DNA from: Chamaelirium japonicum
Taxonomy: Eukaryota > Streptophyta > Magnoliopsida > Liliales > Melanthiaceae
Direction: 5' to 3'
DNA: 64,000 nucleotides
Assembly (NCBI GenBank): GCA_947650365.1
Contig: OX393549.1
Location: 18,294,896-18,358,895, forward strand
Program-made: the position numbers and the translations under genes
Notes under the pieces: model-generated
Database searches by the model: none
What the model was told of the DNA's origin: nothing
What the model saw: the letters and a program-made list of their open reading frames with translations, nothing else
Shown: piece after piece, positions 34,852 to 45,700 of the stretch
How the letters are laid out: each line of letters starts with the position of its first letter
Position numbering within the stretch: the stretch's first letter is position 1

Positions 34852-35556
34852 CCAATTTCTGTGAATGCCAATGTCTTTGGCATTCATGGAACCTTGCACA
34901 ATCAAGCTTTGACCGGAAAGGAAGTCGATCGGCAGGTTCGACGCATCTTCCATGTTCGATCTACTGCAAACAAAGAAGATACCTGGATCGAGAAGCCCAT
35001 CGAAGGTCTGGCTTGGCCATCCATAGTCTTCAATGACACCGATCTTCAAGGAGTTCACACTCCCCATCGAGACCCCCTGGTCTTGAAACTCATCATCGAC
35101 GGAAGCACCGTCAATCGAATCCTCATAGACACTGGAAGCTCCATTGACATTATGTTCTCCGACTGTTTCAAACGTCTGGGACATAAGTATCAAAGCCTCG
35201 AAGTCGTCCCGACTGTGATCACCGGCTTCAACGGTGAACAAAGCATCACAGTGGGCGAATCCAGATTTACCATCGACCTCAGCCGAGAGACTCGAGTCTC
35301 GGTGAGGTTTGCAATCGTCGAAGGAATGTCTAGCTATAACGCCATTCTTGGGCGACCATTCCTCCATCAGATCAATGCCATCTCCTCCTCTTACCATCAA
35401 CTACTCAAATTTGCAACTGGAGAAGGCATCGTCTGCATTCGAGGCGATCAGCAAGCTGGAAGGTCTTGTGAAGCTGCTGCGGCAAAGACAGATCGAAAGA
35501 TTAACATTGCTCCTCCAAAGCGGCCACGAGATGAAGCTGGTCCCTCTTCTAAATAG
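34852..35556 (+). CDS. pro: E2 aspartic protease segment
   Basis: This frame continues from gag after the TAA. The active site is intact: LIDTGSS, with DTG at 35128-35136. Downstream the hydrophobic-hydrophobic-G motif is visible as NAILGRPFLHQ. The segment would cleave Gag-Pol inside particles. The N-terminal part (GIHGTLHNQALTGKEVDRQ) links it to gag. It has no upstream ATG, so it is not an independent gene but a polyprotein part. It ends in a basic, proline-containing tail (PPKRPRDEAGPSSK) and the TAG shared with E1. Unlike the E1 copy, its catalytic residues are preserved. Confidence 0.88.
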   Translation, partial: PISVNANVFGIHGTLHNQALTGKEVDRQVRRIFHVRSTANKEDTWIEKPIEGLAWPSIVFNDTDLQGVHTPHRDPLVLKLIIDGSTVNRILIDTGSSIDIMFSDCFKRLGHKYQSLEVVPTVITGFNGEQSITVGESRFTIDLSRETRVSVRFAIVEGMSSYNAILGRPFLHQINAISSSYHQLLKFATGEGIVCIRGDQQAGRSCEAAAAKTDRKINIAPPKRPRDEAGPSSK

Positions 35557-35562
35557 CAATCA
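35554..35562 (+). promoter_or_regulatory. Conserved TAG plus CAATCA before RT (E2)
   Basis: AAA TAG CAA TCA is identical to E1. After the TAG the same frame is open through a 51-codon linker into RT with no further stop. CAATCA matches CARYYA, the hexamer that promotes UAG readthrough in tobamoviruses. An alternative is splicing: the pyrimidine-rich CCCTCTTCTAAATAG could be a 3' splice site, and a pro-RT intron is known in Ogre elements of the same lineage. Confidence 0.62.
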
Positions 35563-38500
35563 AAGGAGATTCCGCTGACCAAACCTCCGCCAATCGAATG
35601 GGAAGCATCACCTTCAATTGAAGAAATCATCCCGATCAACATAAGCAGCGGAGATCTCCCTCGACAAACATTTATTGGTACCGGTCTTAGCGACGTAGAA
35701 GCGCAAGACATGGTATCCTTCCTCCAGTCCAATATCGACGTCTTCGCATGGTGCTTCGAAGACATGCCTGGGATCAATCCAGATGACGCTTGTCACCGAC
35801 TTGCGATCAAAGAAGAGATGAAGCCCGTCAAGCAAAAGCCTCGCACCATTCGACCAGAGCTGCAAGTTGCTGTTCAAGAAGAAATTACCAAGCTACTCGC
35901 AGCCGGATTCATCCGAGAAGTAGAGTATCCAACTTGGATCTCTAACATAGTGGCTGTTCCAAAGAAGAATGGGAAAGTCAGAGTCTGCATCGACTTTACC
36001 AATCTCAACAAGGCTTGCCCCAAAGATCCTTTTCCCATGCCAAGGATAGATAGACTCGTCGACGCCACTGCTGGCCACGAGCTGTTGTCTTTCATGGATG
36101 GGTATTCTGGATACAATCAAATTCCACTCCACGCTGATGATCAAGAGAAGACATGTTTTGTGACTAGCCGAGGCCTTTATTGCTACAATGTCATGCCATT
36201 CGGCCTCAAAAATGCTGGTTCCACCTATCAAAGGCTAGTCACCAAAATGTTCGAAGATCAGATCGGTCGCAACGTCGAAGTCTATGTCGATGATCTCCTC
36301 ACCAAGAGTTCCGTTCGGAGCAAACATCTATCTGATCTGGCTGAAACCTTCCAAGTCCTTCGAAAGTATCGAATGAAGCTCAATCCAGCCAAGTGCGCCT
36401 TCGGAGTTCAATCTGGCAAATTCCTGGGTCATCTTGTGACCAGGAGAGGTATTGAAGCCAATCCTGATCAAATTCGAGCCATCATCGATATGCCTTCACC
36501 TACAAATCGAAAAGAAGTTCAACGTCTCACTGGAAGGTTAGCAGCACTCAATCGATTCATTTCAAAATCTTCAGACAAGTGCAAGCCACTCTTCGACAAA
36601 CTACGAAAGGCGGATACATCTGGCTGGAGTCCAATCTGTGAAGAGGCATTTCAAAGCATCAAGAAATATCTGGTGCAAGCTCCTATCCTGACTGCTCCAC
36701 TTCCAAAAGAAGACTTGTGGCTCTACCTTGCCGTGACCGATCAAGCAATCAGCGCGGTCTTAGTCAGTAGAAGAGAAGGCATCGAACATCCAGTCTACTA
36801 CATCAGCCACACTCTTCTTCCGGCTGAGACTCGCTACTCAAAAACTGAGAAGGTCATCTTGGCCTTGCTCACTGCTTCGCGTCGTCTTCAACCGTACTTC
36901 GTCTCCCACCAGATTACTGTCATTTCAGAACACTCACTCAAAGATATCATTGACAAAGCTGGTCGAGCTGGTCGAATGACCAAATGGGTGATCGAAATGA
37001 GTGCTCTGGGGATTCAATTCGAATCTCGCACTTCTATCAAAGGTCAAGCAATTGCTGATTTTCTAGCTGACTTTCCAGTTGAAGACCCCATCACTTGGGA
37101 AGATGATGTCGACATGCGCTTGGAAGATGAGGATACTCCTCCGATCAATCCTGCAACAAAAATTGATCCAAGTCTTGAAGTTATTTCTGCAACTCCTCCA
37201 TGGAAGCTTTATACTGATGGAGCATCAAGTTCGATCGGTTCGGGAACTGGGATAGTCTTAATATCCCCCGAACTCGATCATCTCCAGAAGGCCACTCTCC
37301 TTGGGTTTAATGCCACCAACAACGAAGCTGAATATGAAGCACTCATTTCCGGACTCGAAATGGCAGAATCTCTGGGGGTAGATCAAATCATCATATACAA
37401 CGACTCCCAATTGATCATAAGGCAAATCAATGGAGAGTACACAGCTCGAGAAGAAAGAATGCAATTCTACTTGGCCTTAGTACGACGTCTTCAACAACGT
37501 TTTACTAGCGCTGAATTCATTCAAATCCCCAGAGCAGAGAACCGAGAAGCAGATGCCTTAGCTAATGCTGCCTCAGTTCTTGGAGACTCACTCGGAGGAA
37601 GGCAAATACAGATCGATTATCAGGAAGTGCCCAAGACCATCCCCGATCAACAGATTCTTACCACTACAGAAGGATCTGGGGGTGGAGATCAGCTTGAAGA
37701 TTGGAGACGACAAATTCTTGACTTCTTCAAACATGGCAAAATGCCAGAAGATCCAAATCAAGCCCGAAGGCTCCAAAGGAAGCTCCCTTGCTACACTTTA
37801 CAAGGTGAAGATTTATATTTCAAATCTCACAACGGGATGTTACTCAAGTGCCTTGGTCCTGAACAAGCACAGGCAATCCTGATTGATATCCACTCCGGAG
37901 CTTGTGGAAATCATTCGGGAGGAAGATCCCTTGAAGCCAAGACGAAGCTACAAGGGTACTACTGGCCAACAATGGCAAAGGATGCTCAACAAGTCGTTCA
38001 AAGATGCGAGCCTTGCCAACGACACGCTCGAGCTATCCATCTCCCTGCAGATGAACTTCATCAATTATCAAGTCCTTGGCCTTTCCATCAATGGGGGTTA
38101 GATTTCTTGGGTCCTTTCCCTCCAACTCCAAGCAAGAAGAAATATCTACTGCTGGCTACTGATTACTTCACCAAATGGGTTGAAGCTGTGCCCCTCTTTC
38201 GAGAGACTGACGACGAAGTGATCAAATTCATTCGGCACAACATCTTCTCAAGATTTGGCACACCTCAAGTTCTTGTTGCTGACAATGGAGCTCAATTTGA
38301 CTCAGACAAATTTCGAGAGTTCTGTCTGAACAACGGTATCAAGATATTCTATTCAACTCCAAGATATCCTCAATGCAATGGTCAAGCTGAAGCCTCAAAC
38401 AGATCTATACTTGATATACTCAAGAAGAAACTCAACGACAAGAAAGGATTGTGGGAGCAAGTCCTACCTGAAGTTCTTTGGGGGTATCGCACAACTCCGA

Positions 38501-38937
38501 GAAGATCAACAGGGTTCTCACCCTTCCGTCTAACATATGGATCAGAAGCAATACTCCCAACAGAAAATATATCTAGTACTTTGAAGACCAAAGCTGTTGA
38601 AGAAGGAGTCAATGAAGAACTTCGGATCAATGATCTAGACTTCTCTGAAGAACTACGAGATCTAGCATCACTTCGTGTGGCCAAATATCAACAGAAGATC
38701 AAAAGAGCCTATGACAAGAAAGTCCACAAGAGACAGTTCCCAGTGGGTAGTTTAGTTCTCAGAGCAGTTTTCTACAATACCAAAGAGCACAGCAGTGGAA
38801 AGCTTGCTCCCAACTGGGAAGGTCCATATATCATTGAGTCAGTTGGAGGCAAAGGTTCTTACAGACTGATCACACCAGAAGGAGATAGATTGCCTCGAGC
38901 TTGGAATTCTAGACACCTCAAGTTGTTCTATCCATAA
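35557..38937 (+). CDS. pol: E2 Pol: RT, RNase H, archaeal-like RNase H, integrase
   Basis: The frame is open from the TAG; the first ATG is 35710, which gives 1075 residues. Numbered from that M: RT has D130 in SFMDGYSGY and YVDD at 192-195; Ty3-type RNase H begins near D344 (AVTDQAISAVL); a second, archaeal-like RNase H has D503 (LYTDGASSS), NNEAEYEAL, NDSQL and READALA; integrase has an H-H-C-C zinc segment (HSGACGNH ... CEPC) and the triad D798, D858, E894, with 35 residues between the last two (DD35E). The end is SRHLKLFYP and TAA. The two RNase H domains mark the Tat lineage. All catalytic residues I can place are present, unlike E1. Expression probably needs UAG readthrough or splicing, because the nearest ATG lies inside the polyprotein linker. 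Confidence 0.95.
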   Translation, partial: QSKEIPLTKPPPIEWEASPSIEEIIPINISSGDLPRQTFIGTGLSDVEAQDMVSFLQSNIDVFAWCFEDMPGINPDDACHRLAIKEEMKPVKQKPRTIRPELQVAVQEEITKLLAAGFIREVEYPTWISNIVAVPKKNGKVRVCIDFTNLNKACPKDPFPMPRIDRLVDATAGHELLSFMDGYSGYNQIPLHADDQEKTCFVTSRGLYCYNVMPFGLKNAGSTYQRLVTKMFEDQIGRNVEVYVDDLLTKSSVRSKHLSDLAETFQVLRKYRMKLNPAKCAFGVQSGKFLGHLVTRRGIEANPDQIRAIIDMPSPTNRKEVQRLTGRLAALNRFISKSSDKCKPLFDKLRKADTSGWSPICEEAFQSIKKYLVQAPILTAPLPKEDLWLYLAVTDQAISAVLVSRREGIEHPVYYISHTLLPAETRYSKTEKVILALLTASRRLQPYFVSHQITVISEHSLKDIIDKAGRAGRMTKWVIEMSALGIQFESRTSIKGQAIADFLADFPVEDPITWEDDVDMRLEDEDTPPINPATKIDPSLEVISATPPWKLYTDGASSSIGSGTGIVLISPELDHLQKATLLGFNATNNEAEYEALISGLEMAESLGVDQIIIYNDSQLIIRQINGEYTAREERMQFYLALVRRLQQRFTSAEFIQIPRAENREADALANAASVLGDSLGGRQIQIDYQEVPKTIPDQQILTTTEGSGGGDQLEDWRRQILDFFKHGKMPEDPNQARRLQRKLPCYTLQGEDLYFKSHNGMLLKCLGPEQAQAILIDIHSGACGNHSGGRSLEAKTKLQGYYWPTMAKDAQQVVQRCEPCQRHARAIHLPADELHQLSSPWPFHQWGLDFLGPFPPTPSKKKYLLLATDYFTKWVEAVPLFRETDDEVIKFIRHNIFSRFGTPQVLVADNGAQFDSDKFREFCLNNGIKIFYSTPRYPQCNGQAEASNRSILDILKKKLNDKKGLWEQVLPEVLWGYRTTPRRSTGFSPFRLTYGSEAILPTENISSTLKTKAVEEGVNEELRINDLDFSEELRDLASLRVAKYQQKIKRAYDKKVHKRQFPVGSLVLRAVFYNTKEHSSGKLAPNWEGPYIIESVGGKGSYRLITPEGDRLPRAWNSRHLKLFYP

Positions 38938-39575
38938 TGTAAATTCTGTGATGAATAAAGCTCTCTTTCAAATGTTCAAGTGTACAAGTGTTCTGATTTT
39001 CAATCCAAGTTCTGAAGCAGTTTCAAGTTATCCATATTCAAATTACCAGGTCTTTTAACAAGTTTGGGTGTTAGGGTTGCGACCCAACCCCTTACTAGCA
39101 AATGTTAAAAACTGACCATTTTCAAGTTACCAGGTCTTAACATGTTTGGGTGTTAGAGTTGCGACTCGACCCCTTACTAGCGAATGTTAAACTGACCTTC
39201 GAATTTCAATATCCAATTTCAATCAATTCGATATCGTCTAACAGGTTTGGGAGTCTGAGTTGCGACTCGACCCCTTACATTCAAATGTTATTCGAATTCA
39301 AATTCAATTTTCAAAGTTACAAGTTTGGGTGATTGAGTAGCGACTCAACCCCTTACATTCAAGTATATGCGTATTCAAATTATGTTCAAATTTATGAATA
39401 CTCAATCATGTCAAATAGCATTCCAGAACTCAACATTCAAAGACATTCAACTCAAAAGAAGTGCAAGTTTCAAATACCAAAAAGATGTCTTCTATTATCA
39501 TCAAAATATGTCAGATACAAGGAGCTGTTACATTTCAAACATTTACAAGTACAACAACAAAGAAGAAGAAAAGTC
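38938..39575. repeat. E2 post-pol spacer with AATAAA and hairpin repeats
   Basis: AATAAA at 38954-38959 lies 17 bp after the pol stop, as in E1. Four imperfect repeats start near 39061, 39142, 39245 and 39323 with GTTTGGGT, a GAGTTGCGACTC-like core and AACCCCTTAC, and can form short hairpins. E1 has three. The spacer separates converging pol and antisense transcription units. Confidence 0.72.
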
Positions 39576-42321
39576 TCAGGGCTTGGCCACACTCTTCGCA
39601 TGCGACTTCTCCCCTTCAGATCCAGGACGAGCTTTACTCGCCACTGATGCCTTGGAGGATCGGACGCTAGCTACATGAGTCCTGAGCGCTTCTGCTGCCT
39701 TCTCTGCGGTTTCCTTGTAAACCTTGCACTCTGACAGCGCATGCTCCATTGCCTTTTTGGAAGTCTCCTCTCTGGCAGTGAAGGCAGCGTGCTGAGTAGC
39801 AAGTTGTTGCTTCAGCTCTTGAATCTCGATGGTGCGGCCACAGGACACGTCCTCAACCCTGGAGAGTCGAGTCTTCAGGGATTCGAGCTCATGACTCTGT
39901 GCCTCACACCGATCCTTCAGCCCCTTGATCTCCAGCCTTCCCTTGCGAAGTTCCTCAATCTTGGATTTGAGAGAGGCTTTCTTCGAAGTCAGGAGCTCTC
40001 TCAGCTCATCTCTCTCCGCGGTCAACTGATTTATTTCAGCTACAGCTTCTTTTGCTCCCGCCCTCAAGGAGAGTTTGGTTGCAACATTCATAAGTGCTGA
40101 GTTCTGCAAAAGAACAAAAGAGTTGAATTATTCTGAAGGAAGATACGATTCAAATGATCGATCAAGCAGATGCACCTACCAACAGGTTAATTCTATCAAA
40201 AGCTTCATCCAAAGTGGCACTCGGAAGGTTGATGAGTTTTCTGATCGCAGCAGTGGGGCGGTTGATATCAACGTCACCCAAGTTTTTTATTGTCGGAGTC
40301 AATCCAGCAGGCGTACCTGCAATCAAAGGGAATCAAAGTGTTAGATTATTTTCGAACTTCAAAGACAAGACATTCAAAGCAAGTTAAGTTCAATTACCTG
40401 ATGTTTCGACCTTCGGCTCTTTGCCTTTCCGACGATCAGAGCCACTCTTAGGAGTCGATTTCTCCTGAGTCGGGGTTGGCGCTGGTTGAGGTTGAGGAGC
40501 CCCATCCCCCACTCGACTTCCCCTCTCCATATTAGCAGGGGGGGAAGCATTCCTGGGAGGTGAGGCTCTCTCTTCTTGCGACCCGCCTGGCTGGATGAGC
40601 CCGGCCAGCATGGCCTCCACCTCGTTGAGCAGAGAGTGAGAGGGTGGAGGGGGTTGCTCAACCTCTACACCCCCACTCATTGTTGCTCCCTCAATGCGAG
40701 GAACGTCGGGGGGAATCTGATCGAGGGGTGTGGGGTTGCTTCCAACCCCACCACTCCTCGACAGCTTTATTTTCAGGCGCATCGGCCTCTTCAATTCGTC
40801 AAATTTGTAGGTGGGAACCACCTTTTTGCCGTCGCCCTCTGTGTCGAGAATTTCCTCCATCTGACGGGCTTTAACCTCGTCAATGGGAATAGGGATCGAA
40901 TCCTCCCCCGTTGCACCACCAGTGGGGGTGGGAGGAATTTCTTCCTCACCACCCCCATTCTCATCGTCCCCACTGGAGGGGGTAGAAGACGGATCGTCCT
41001 CGCTGTCCCCGTCCTCATCTTCGCCACTGCCACTGTTGTCGTGGCTGGCATTCTCAGTTTCTTCTTCTTCATTCTTCTTTTCTTCTTCTTCATCTTCTTT
41101 CTTCTTGTCTTGGTCTTCATCTTCCTTAGGCTTGACGAGAGTTTTTCGCTTCTTCTTCACTGGGCCTCTTTGGAGCACCAGTTTCTCGTCCATGGTAGGT
41201 AACCGGCGCCTCGCATTGTAGATTTTCTTCTCGGCCCGAACCTTCCGGATGACCTTGCCTGACTGAGGGTCCTCCTCGTAGTCAGAGTATAGGACCTCGT
41301 TGTCCTCGTACCTGTCCTTTGACCTGTGGAGGAGATTGGCCTTGCCATATCTCACAGGACAGTTAGAAAACTGTTTCCACGACCTGGTTCCACAGGTTAG
41401 TTCGAGGAACAAGTTATCTATGGCTCCCGCCCTCTCAGAATTCCAGGCGAAGATGCCTCCAGCGCTGTACATTTTCACCGCCTCGTGCACGCTGTCTCGG
41501 GGGGTGTCGGGCACTGACATGGACGTCCAGGCGCCAGATACAGAAATTGGCCAGTCAGTATACAACTTGTCCGAAGGGACCGTATCGGTGAGCGGCCGCA
41601 GGGGAGATACTCCAGTCAAATTATAGAAAGGGCTGTCCTTCCTGTAATTCCATCGATAATGAAAAAAGAAGTATCCGAGCTCAATCCTGGCAGGTTCACC
41701 ATCCGGGATGCTGGAGTAACAGGCCCTCAAGTCCTCTTGAAAATCTGATTCCACCCGGCAGAACGCATAGATGATTCGCCAGGCATTCCCTGTGACTTGC
41801 CCCGGGCAAAGGCCAGATGTATTCAGTAGTCTTGCAGCGAAGGGTGGCAGAGGCAGACGTAGGCCGCAGTTCATTTGGCCGATAGTCACGATGGTTCCCA
41901 TGACTTTCTCGTTGCTGGCAAAATTGGTGAAGACGGTCTTCTTGTCGATGCCGAAAGCCGTCTGGATGCTAGGGAGTGAAGGCTGCGCTCCCTTCCCTTC
42001 AGTGAAGTAAGAGAGAAGTGCTTGCCACTTCTTCCTCTTTGTATCTGTGAACTCACCACCCACATTGTACATGTACTCCGTCTCGTCTGTCAGGGGCATA
42101 AGAGGACCCAGAACAAACTTCACTTTGGGGATGAATTCTGGCCTTGATGGCGCTGAGGCAAAACCTACCCCTTGGTGCCTCTTGCCCAGTTGGCCAAGTT
42201 CAGCTAGAGCAGCCTTGCCTTTGCCGCGGCCCCTCGGAGGAGATTGAACCTCGACAATTTCCTTCCCCTTTCTCTTCGAGGGAGCTGTACCAGACTTCTT
42301 CGAGCTGCCAGATGAAGCCAT
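39576..42321 (-). CDS. E2 antisense three-exon gene of unknown function (about 862 aa)
   Basis: Minus-strand exons are 42321-40398, 40316-40180 and 40103-39576, joined by canonical GT-AG introns of 81 and 76 bp with exact phase (641 codons plus 1 nt; 137 nt; 176 codons with stop). Start: MASSGSSKKS; open sequence further upstream exists, but E1 and E2 diverge there while MASSG onward is conserved. Exon 1 has a globular N-terminal region (GLRLPLPPFAARLLN, LCPGQVTGNAWRIIYAF) resembling the plant 'putative gypsy type transposon' family (Pfam Transposase_28; from memory). A basic KKKRK possible nuclear signal, a long D/E/K-rich stretch and a proline-rich stretch follow. Exon 2 has GDVDIN and DEAFDR, kept in E1. 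Exon 3 is a coiled coil. Antisense genes between pol and the 3' LTR are known in Grande-type Tat elements; role unknown. It may act on element expression or assembly (inference). Confidence 0.82.
40104..40179 (-). other. Intron 2 of E2 antisense gene
   Basis: 76 bp, minus strand GTAGGT to a pyrimidine-rich TTGTTCTTTTGCAG. The E1 equivalent (8684-8755) is 72 bp with CTAAC and CATCTGCAG. Conserved position and phase 0. Confidence 0.8.
40317..40397 (-). other. Intron 1 of E2 antisense gene
   Basis: 81 bp, minus strand GTAATT to CCCTTTGATTGCAG. Unspliced reading stops within two codons (GN then TGA). The E1 equivalent (8893-8975) is 83 bp with the same GATTGCAG end and the same phase 1. Confidence 0.8.
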
Positions 42322-42763
42322 TTGACCGATCGAACTAGAACAAGAGCAGAAATCAAGAGAGCAAGGGTCTGGACTTTGAAAAATTTTGGAAGCGTAAGGC
42401 AAAATGACAGCCGGTGAAAGCTTTTGTACCCAGGGTAAAACAGGTACGCAAATCGAGAAGACACGTGTCTTCACCATATCAAATCGCGTGTTTTTGTAGG
42501 TACACGTGGCATCCATCCGTAGCAAGCGCAAAACCAGGCGAACAGTCGCGACCAGGCGAAACGTCGGACCTACCGGTCCGCATGAACCAACGGTCTAATC
42601 AAGCCACCGGTCAAGGTAAACCGGACCGCCGGTTCAAAGCAACCATCAAGCCAACCAAGGATTCAAAACAAGAAGAATCAAGCTCCATCAATGTTCAAAA
42701 CTCTGCCAAAATATCGAAGAACAAAGCAGCAAACTTTCTCTGAAGGGCAGGTTCGAAACTTTA
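42322..42763. other. E2 antisense gene upstream region
   Basis: No gene. It contains the motif shared with E1 (AATCGAGAAGACACGTGTCT near 42450, which includes CACGTG, a G-box type plant promoter word) and CCGG inverted repeats such as GTAAACCGGACCGCCGGTTC near 42615. It could be the antisense promoter. Confidence 0.5.
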
Positions 42764-45700
42764 CCTTGACCGGATATTTTTTCACCGATCGGACAAACAT
42801 GTCCGATCGGCGAAAGTTATCTGATCGGTCAAATTTCTACTGGATCTGGCAAAAAACCAAGGTTTTTTGCCGATCACTCGAACCTTGACCAGATATTTTT
42901 CACCGATCGGACAAACATGTCCGATCGGCGAAAGTTATCTGATCGGTCAAATTTCTACTGGATCTGGCAAAAAACCAAGGTTTTTTGCCGATCACTCGAA
43001 CCTTGACCGGATATTTTTCACCGATCGGACAAACATGTCCGATCGGCGAAAGTTATCTGATCGGTCAAATTTCTACTGGATCTGGCAAAAAACCAAGGTT
43101 TTTTGCCGATCACTCGAACCTTGACCGGATATTTTTCACCAATCGGACAAACATGTCCGATCGGCGAAAGTTATCTGATCGGTCAAATTTCTACTGGATC
43201 TGGCAAAAAACCAAGGTTTTTTGCCGATCACTCGAACCTTGATCGGATATTTTTCACCGATCGGACAAACATGTCCGATCGGCGAAAGTTATCTGATCGG
43301 TCAAATTTCTACTGGATCTGGCAAAAAACCAAGGTTTTTTGCCGATCACTCGAACCTTGACCGGATATTTTTCACCGATCGGACAAACATGTCCGATCGG
43401 CGAAAGTTATCTGATCGGTCAAATTTCTACTGGATCTGGCAAAAAACCAAGGTTTTTTGCCGATCACTCGAACCTTGACCGGATATTTTTCACCGATCGG
43501 ACAAACATGTCCGATCGGCGAAAGTTATCTGATCGGTCAAATTTCTACTGGATCTGGCAAAAAACCAAGGTTTTTTGCCGATCACTCGAACCTTGACCGG
43601 ATATTTCTTCACCGATCGGACAAACATGTCCGACCGGCGAAAGTTATCTGATCGGTCAAATTTCTACTGGATCTGGCAAAAAACCAAGGTTTTTTGCCGA
43701 TCACTCGAACCTTGACCGGATATTTTTCACCGATCGGACAAACATGTCCGATCGGCGAAAGTTATCTGATCGGTCAAATTTCTACTGGATCTGGCAAAAA
43801 ACCAAGGTTTTTTGCCGATCACTCGAACCTTGACCGGATATTTCTTCACCGATCGGACAAACATGTCCGATCGGCGAAAGTTATCTGATCGGTCAAATTT
43901 CTACTGGATCTGGCAAAAAACCAAGGTTTTTTGCCGATCACTCGAACCTTGACCGGATATTTTTTCACCGATCGGACAAACATGTCCGATCGGCGAAAGT
44001 TATCTGATCGGTCAAATTTCTACTGGATCTGGCAAAAAACCAAGGTTTTTTGCCGATCACTCGAACCTTGACCGGATATTTTTCACCGATCGGACAAACA
44101 TGTCCGATCGGCGAAAGTTATCTGATCGGTCAAATTTCTACTGGATCTGGCAAAAAACCAAGGTTTTTTGCCGATCACTCGAACCTTGACCGGATATTTT
44201 TCACCGATCGGACAAACATGTCCGATCGGCGAAAGTTATCTGATCGGTCAAATTTCTACTGGATCTGGCAAAAAACCAAGGTTTTTTGCCGATCACTCGA
44301 ACCTTGACCGGATATTTCTTCACCGATCGGACAAACATGTCCGATCGGCGAAAGTTATCTGATCGGTCAAATTTCTACTGGATCTGGCAAAAAACCAAGG
44401 TTTTTTGCCGATCACTCGAACCTTGACCGGATATTTTTCACCGATCGGACAAACATGTCCGATCGGCGAAAGTTATCTGATCGGTCAAATTTCTACTGGA
44501 TCTGGCAAAAAACCAAGGTTTTTTGCCGATCACTCGAACCTTGACCGGATATTTCTTCACCGATCGGACAAACATGTCCGATCGGCGAAAGTTATCTGAT
44601 CGGTCAAATTTCTACTGGATCTGGCAAAAAACCAAGGTTTTTTGCCGATCACTCGAACCTTGACCGGATATTTTTTCACCGATCGGACAAACATGTCCGA
44701 TCGGCGAAAGTTATCTGATCGGTCAAATTTCTACTGGATCTGGCAAAAACCAAGGTTTTTTGCCGATCACTCGAACCTTGACCGGATATTTTTCACCGAT
44801 CGGACAAACATGTCCGATCGGCGAAAGTTATCTGATCGGTCAAATTTCTACTGGATCTAGCAAAAAACCAAGGTTTTTTGCCGATCACTCGAACCTTGAC
44901 CGGATATTTTTCACCGATCGGACAAACATGTCCGATCGGCGAAAGTTATCTGATCGGTCAAATTTCTACTGGATCTGGCAAAAAACCAAGGTTTTTTGCC
45001 GATCACTCGAACCTTGACCGGATATTTCTTCACCGATCGGACAAACATGTCCGATCGGCGAAAGTTATCTGATCGGTCAAATTTCTACTGGATCTGGCAA
45101 AAAACCAAGGTTTTTTGCCGATCACTCGAACCTTGACCGGATATTTTTCACCGATCGGACAAACATGTCCGATCGGCGAAAGTTATCTGATCGGTCAAAT
45201 TTCTACTGGATCTGGCAAAAAACCAAGGTTTTTTGCCGATCACTCGAACCTTGACCGGATATTTCTTCACCGATCGGACAAACATGTCCGATCGGCGAAA
45301 GTTATCTGATCGGTCAAATTTCTACTGGATCTGGCAAAAAACCAAGGTTTTTTGCCGATCACTCGAACCTTGACCGGATATTTTTCACCGATCGGACAAA
45401 CATGTCCGATCGGCGAAAGTTATCTGATCGGTCAAATTTCTACTGGATCTGGCAAAAAACCAAGGTTTTTTGCCGATCACTCGAACCTTGACCGGATATT
45501 TCTTCACCGATGGGACAAACATGTCCGATCGGCGAAAGTTATCTGATCGGTCAAATTTCTACTGGATCTGGTAAAAAACCAAGGTTTTTTGCCGATCACT
45601 CGAACCTTGACCGGATATTTTTTCACCGATCGGACAAACATGTCCGATCGGCGAAAGTTATCTGATCGGTCAAATTTCTACTGGATCTGGCAAAAACCAA

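Noticed and set aside
34847-35556. Intron from the GTAACC at 34847 to the AG at 35556, which would fuse gag directly to RT
   Set aside because: The donor is weak and joining the two ends shifts frame and meets a stop within a few codons. It would also remove the protease.
42322-42531. Upstream extension of the antisense protein to the ATG at 42531
   Set aside because: The frame is open, but E1 and E2 diverge strongly there, with apparent indels, and become similar only from MASSG.
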